26,222 bases of DNA from a virus: the IMG/VR virus record IMGVR_UViG_3300027708_000266, positions 1 through 26,222 of that record, one strand, 5' to 3'. The notes under the pieces were generated by a model, which had not been told where the DNA came from, ran no database searches, and saw only the letters and a list, made by a program, of their open reading frames with translations. The position numbers were made by a program, and so were the translations under genes. Position 1 is the stretch's first letter, and each line of letters starts with the position of its first letter. This document shows, piece after piece, positions 24,308 to 26,222 of this stretch.

Positions 24308-24609
24308 GAGCGGGGAATCCCAAAGAAGTCGGCGACTAGCGATACCGTGTTGTTATAGTCGTAACTGATTCGGTCAATCGTGGATAAGCATAAGGCCCGG
24401 ACTATTGCGTTGCCTTCTGAAGCGTCTAGGGATGCCAGGGAGCCCGACACTATCAGCCTCTGGGCAATTCTTCGCAAGTCATAGGACCGATACAATTCAG
24501 TATTGGCGGTTGATAATAGGGCCTCAATTACGATGTCCCCTAGGATCAATGGCTTGCCCGCTGACGGGATATCTACGGCCAATGACCCGTTGAATTTTGC
24601 TAGCGTCAT
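24304..24609 (-). CDS. Hypothetical protein, 101 residues
   Basis: Begins MTLAKFNGSLAVDIPSAGKP. Its core is a compact helical domain (ELYRSYDLRRIAQRLIVSG, ASEGNAIVRALCLS). This layout recurs in small uncharacterised phage proteins near packaging genes, as I recall. It is coupled by ATGA on both sides, giving good evidence of expression with terminase. Confidence 0.6.
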   Translation of the reverse strand: MTLAKFNGSLAVDIPSAGKPLILGDIVIEALLSTANTELYRSYDLRRIAQRLIVSGSLASLDASEGNAIVRALCLSTIDRISYDYNNTVSLVADFFGIPRS

Positions 24610-24935
24610 TCCTTGGGGGCCTTTGCTGATACAAGCGCTTTAAGCGCCTTGTCGGGGTCTTTGGACAGTAACACCCGCAAGGTTTTCTTTGCGTCGCCTG
24701 GGATGAATTCCTCGTCTAGTTCCCCGCCTAACTGCACACGTAGGTTGGCCGCTTTTATCCGGGCTTCCCAGTCTGGCACTATGACGATCCCGTGTTCTCT
24801 GGAGTGGATATTCTTTTCAGCCTTGAGGGCTTCTGAGATGGTCTCAACGACTTCCTCGAATGGGATCAGTTTGCGGATCATCCGCGCCGCCGAGGTTTTT
24901 AAATCCTGATCGTCCACTGGCAGTAATTCGCTCAT
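24606..24935 (-). CDS. Putative small terminase-like protein, first gene of the late operon
   Basis: A 109-residue helical protein starting MSELLPVDDQDLK at ATG 24935 (TTG 24941 is an alternative). It contains EEVVETISEALKAEK, a VPDWEARIKAANLRVQLGG stretch of a kind seen in small phage packaging proteins, and a C-terminal helix (DPDKALKALVSAKAPKE). Upstream position two genes before the large terminase fits a small terminase, but no DNA-binding motif is plain and the coiled-coil protein at 22156 is a rival candidate. No ribosome-binding site is seen at either start. Confidence 0.45.
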   Translation of the reverse strand: MSELLPVDDQDLKTSAARMIRKLIPFEEVVETISEALKAEKNIHSREHGIVIVPDWEARIKAANLRVQLGGELDEEFIPGDAKKTLRVLLSKDPDKALKALVSAKAPKE

Positions 24936-24941
24936 GGCCAA

Positions 24942-25231
24942 ACGTTAACTTTTAATTAAACCAAAGTCAAACGTGCCTAAATTCTATGTCGCATAATAAC
25001 TATTATGTGAAAACGCCCCTATATCGAGCGTATTCGATGCTTATTTTGGCAATAGTTGACGTGTCGTATTGGGGGCAGATTCGGGCGTGGCTGGCGGTGT
25101 AAAAAACCCCCTACCCCCCTTATTGCAATGTTGTTGCGTTTGAGAGGGCTCATTTTTCTCTAATCCCAAAACCCGATACTACTCACAAATTCATCCCAAA
25201 CCAATAAACCAAAATGGGGCCCCGATCGTCC
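24942..25231. other. Non-coding region upstream of the late operon
   Basis: About 290 bases without a convincing gene. On the minus strand it holds a weak promoter candidate reading into the late genes (TTGACT at 24970-24965, TAACGT at 24947-24942, 17-base spacer, only 3 of 6 matches at -10), an inverted repeat (24989-25010), a TTGACGTGT 9-mer (25056-25064) shared with the switch operator, and a G-rich tract ending in T6 (25119-25101). GGGGCCCC (25216-25223) lies just past the stop of the next small gene. It probably carries late promoter control; no clear terminator is seen. Confidence 0.5.
24989..25010. promoter_or_regulatory. Inverted repeat, possible operator of the late promoter
   Basis: TCGCATAAT (24989-24997) and ATTATGTGA (25002-25010) pair over nine positions (one G-T wobble) around AACT. 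It is AT-rich with no T-tract, so an operator or regulator-binding site upstream of the late operon fits better than a terminator. Confidence 0.4.
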
Positions 25232-25396
25232 TCAATCCACACTCGAAACAATAACCCCCTGTTTAATCGCCTCAGCAAGCCCATTAACGAGCCTGTAAGG
25301 CCTCACAAAACAAATACCCTGATCAGGATCAAAGCAAACCTTCGGTTGGTTAAAACCGGTGGTTAAAACATGCGACTGGGTATCAATATCGTTCAT
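25232..25396 (-). CDS. Small hypothetical protein, 54 residues
   Basis: ATG 25396 to TGA 25234-25232. An in-frame ATG at 25405 would add three residues. The product begins MNDIDTQSHVLTTGFNQPK and continues CFDPDQGICFV, RPYRLVNGLAEAIKQG, ending VIVSSVD. It has a balanced composition with a short amphipathic helix, unlike a chance frame. No family is recognised. It lies between the helix-turn-helix gene and the late operon on the same strand, so it may be co-transcribed from the switch promoter. There is no strong ribosome-binding site. Confidence 0.45.
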   Translation of the reverse strand: MNDIDTQSHVLTTGFNQPKVCFDPDQGICFVRPYRLVNGLAEAIKQGVIVSSVD

Positions 25397-25408
25397 AATG
25401 ATCATTAT

Positions 25409-25433
25409 CCCGCGTCTACGCGCCCGCGTCTAC
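25409..25433. repeat. Tandem direct repeat upstream of the 54-residue gene
   Basis: CCCGCGTCTAC occurs at 25409-25419 and again at 25423-25433, a 14-base period. It sits just upstream of the ATG at 25396/25405 in GC-rich sequence that contrasts with the AT-rich flanks. The flanking 25434-25530 is AT-rich with a 24-codon frame (25490-25416) that I cannot support. The repeat could be a protein-binding site. Confidence 0.5.
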
Positions 25434-25530
25434 TGTATTCAGACTACGTAACTGTGCCCTGGTGGTGGTTTTTAAAATATTAAATTCCATAGGATTAAAC
25501 ATTCCTCAATAGCCCATTTCTTAATTTCAA

Positions 25531-25695
25531 TCATTTAGGAACATAGACGTATACACGTTGGATACGTGCCCTTCTAAGGTACGAGTTTAACGCGGATACA
25601 GGTACGCCCATATGATTGGCGATATCCACCTGTAGCCAACCGAGATTGAGCCAGGCGATTATCTGATCCCGGTTCCATTTAATTTTAGGTTTCAT
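25531..25695 (-). CDS. Helix-turn-helix mini-regulator, possibly translated from a leaderless mRNA
   Basis: A 54-residue protein from ATG 25695, consisting almost only of a helix-turn-helix: WNRDQIIAWLNLGW, then QVDIANHMGVPVSALNSYLR, then a basic and aromatic tail (RARIQRVYVYVPK). The recognition unit Q-xx-IA-xxx-GVP-xS-x-L is near the consensus. There is no ribosome-binding site, but a good promoter ends 7 bases before the ATG, so the transcript would start at or next to the AUG. By place it is a candidate repressor or Cro-like protein acting on the adjacent operator. A longer reading from TTG 25803 crosses the promoter and is not favoured. Confidence 0.6.
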   Translation of the reverse strand: MKPKIKWNRDQIIAWLNLGWLQVDIANHMGVPVSALNSYLRRARIQRVYVYVPK

Positions 25696-25702
25696 ATTCG
25701 AG

Positions 25703-25731
25703 ACTATATTTAATTGACGTGTTCCCGTCAA
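25703..25731 (-). promoter_or_regulatory. Sigma70-type promoter for the helix-turn-helix gene
   Basis: Minus-strand TTGACG (25731-25726), a 17-base spacer, and TATAGT (25708-25703); five of six matches in each box. Transcription would begin about 25696, at the ATG of the gene, giving a leaderless mRNA. Confidence 0.6.
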
Positions 25732-25732
25732 T
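25713..25732. promoter_or_regulatory. Inverted-repeat operator in the divergent intergenic region
   Basis: ATTGACG (25713-25719) and CGTCAAT (25726-25732) form a perfect 7-base inverted repeat around TGTTCC. The right arm is the -35 box of the leftward promoter and the left arm lies in its spacer, so a bound dimer would block it. A further half-site, ACGTCAG, lies at 25760-25766 near the rightward promoter. Confidence 0.55.
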
Positions 25733-25753
25733 GCATTGAAATAATACCATGTG

Positions 25754-25759
25754 TATAAT
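25754..25759 (+). promoter_or_regulatory. -10 box of a probable rightward early promoter
   Basis: TATAAT is a perfect -10 match 60 bases before the first rightward gene. The -35 region at about 25731-25736 (ATGCAT) is poor, so an activator, or another -35, may be needed. It borders the operator. Confidence 0.4.
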
Positions 25760-25819
25760 ACGTCAGATTGGGGTATATTAATGGGGTAGGAAAATTTAAT
25801 CAAATGAGGTTTTGAGAAA

Positions 25820-26017
25820 ATGAATAGTGTGAATGATCTTTTGTTTGGAATGGCCGGGATATTTATGTTCGGGGTCGTGATTCTTTCAAGTTTAGGGGCA
25901 CCATTTTCGACCGCCTGTCAGTTCGGGATAGTGTTGGTTCCAGTCGTTTGGATAGTCGTTTCTGGATGTCTATTTTTGGCTAAAGAATTTGAAGCTCGAA
26001 CACAAAGGGGCAATTAA
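25820..26017 (+). CDS. Small two-pass membrane protein, first rightward gene
   Basis: A 65-residue protein with two hydrophobic segments, about 8-26 (LFGMAGIFMFGVVILSSLG) and 33-52 (CQFGIVLVPVVWIVVSGCLF), and a charged tail (AKEFEARTQRGN). GAGG lies about 10 bases before ATG 25820. As the first gene after the switch it is probably expressed early, and could act in exclusion or host membrane change, which is inference. No family is recognised. Confidence 0.6.
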   Translation: MNSVNDLLFGMAGIFMFGVVILSSLGAPFSTACQFGIVLVPVVWIVVSGCLFLAKEFEARTQRGN

Positions 26018-26018
26018 T

Positions 26019-26222
26019 ATGCAACACAAACACGCAATCGAAGTTAAATATCTAGGCCCAACGTACTCATGCGGCTCACGATTAAAGGTCACGTCCCGCC
26101 GATTTAATCAGTCTCTGACTTTCGGTGTCGACTATACGACCACGGACCTATCAGAGATGGCGGCGCGTGAGCTTGCCCGCCTAGGCTTCACCTTCGACAC
26201 CTACGCAGAAACCAAGGCCGGA
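26019..26222 (+). CDS. Hypothetical early phage protein, 3' end outside the window
   Basis: ATG 26019 follows the preceding stop by one base, with AAGGGG about 9 bases upstream. Sixty-eight codons are visible before the window ends: HAIEVKYLGPTYSCGSRLKV, LTFGVDYTTTDLSEMAAREL, LGFTFDTYAETKAG. The xVxYLGPTxxxGSRxKxxS start is one I recall from small, widespread uncharacterised phage and plasmid proteins. No function is known to me. Confidence 0.7.
   Translation, partial: MQHKHAIEVKYLGPTYSCGSRLKVTSRRFNQSLTFGVDYTTTDLSEMAARELARLGFTFDTYAETKAG

Noticed and set aside
24099-24323. Alternative minus-strand frame of 74 residues overlapping the small membrane protein
   Set aside because: The Arg/Pro-rich reading lacks coupling, while the overlapping frame (24092-24307) is joined by ATGA to its neighbour and has a clean membrane segment.
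25019-25153. Minus-strand frame of 44 codons in the control region
   Set aside because: The product is Arg/Pro/Asn-rich with low complexity, runs through the G-tract, has only a weak ribosome-binding site and resembles no protein.
25416-25490. 24-codon minus-strand frame starting MEFNILKTTT with GAGGA upstream
   Set aside because: It is too short to support, and its end is made from the tandem repeat. It could be a leader peptide but nothing shows this.
1-26222. CRISPR array, tRNA genes, insertion sequences or integrase
   Set aside because: No spaced repeat array, cloverleaf-like segment, transposase motif or recombinase motif was seen on reading both strands; detection of tRNAs by eye is limited.

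Overview
The window is most of one arm-and-a-half of a tailed double-stranded DNA phage genome with a P22-like (short-tailed) virion module. The head and tail genes run in P22-type order on the minus strand: large terminase, portal, scaffold, coat, a long run of small appendage or decoration proteins, a gp4-like head-tail adaptor, a gp10-like tail hub, four probable ejection or internal virion proteins, a C1q-capped fibre, and a lysis cassette. The host is not named by the sequence. A Sec signal peptide on one late protein, and an L,D-transpeptidase-fold lysis enzyme, fit a diderm bacterium, but this is inference. Both ends cut through genes (ParA on the left, an early hypothetical on the right), so the piece is a slice of a larger, possibly circularly permuted, genome.

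Layout. Bases 1-3000 are a compact plus-strand operon, the distal part of an early or maintenance region: a ParA-type partition ATPase (5' end missing) with a ribbon-helix-helix partner, a small hypothetical, a calcineurin-like metallophosphoesterase, a tiny membrane protein, a frameshifted RusA-type Holliday junction resolvase, a Fic-domain AMPylase carrying its own inhibitory motif, and two hypotheticals. Bases 2991-24935 are one nearly gap-free minus-strand late operon in which most neighbours overlap by ATGA or TAATG. The two operons converge tail to tail at 2991-3000, overlapping by 10 bases. Bases 24936-25819 are the control region: a mostly non-coding stretch, a small minus-strand gene, a pair of tandem repeats, a 54-residue helix-turn-helix gene, and an intergenic switch with an inverted-repeat operator between two divergent promoter-like elements. 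From 25820 rightward the plus-strand early genes begin.

The most interesting points are these. (1) A ParFG-like partition pair lies in a phage genome with no integrase in view, which suggests a phage-plasmid lifestyle. (2) The switch has a TTGACG-17-TATAGT promoter placed so that the HTH mRNA would be leaderless, and an inverted repeat covers the -35 box. (3) The terminase reading frame is open and family-like upstream of its first ATG and seems to begin at ACG behind a good ribosome-binding site. (4) A signal-peptide-bearing S74 (intramolecular chaperone) fibre protein sits among capsid decoration genes. (5) rusA has a clean single-base frameshift. (6) A Fic enzyme with an in-cis inhibitory motif is encoded next to the resolvase. 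(7) Several adjacent decoration proteins are mosaics of shared domains.
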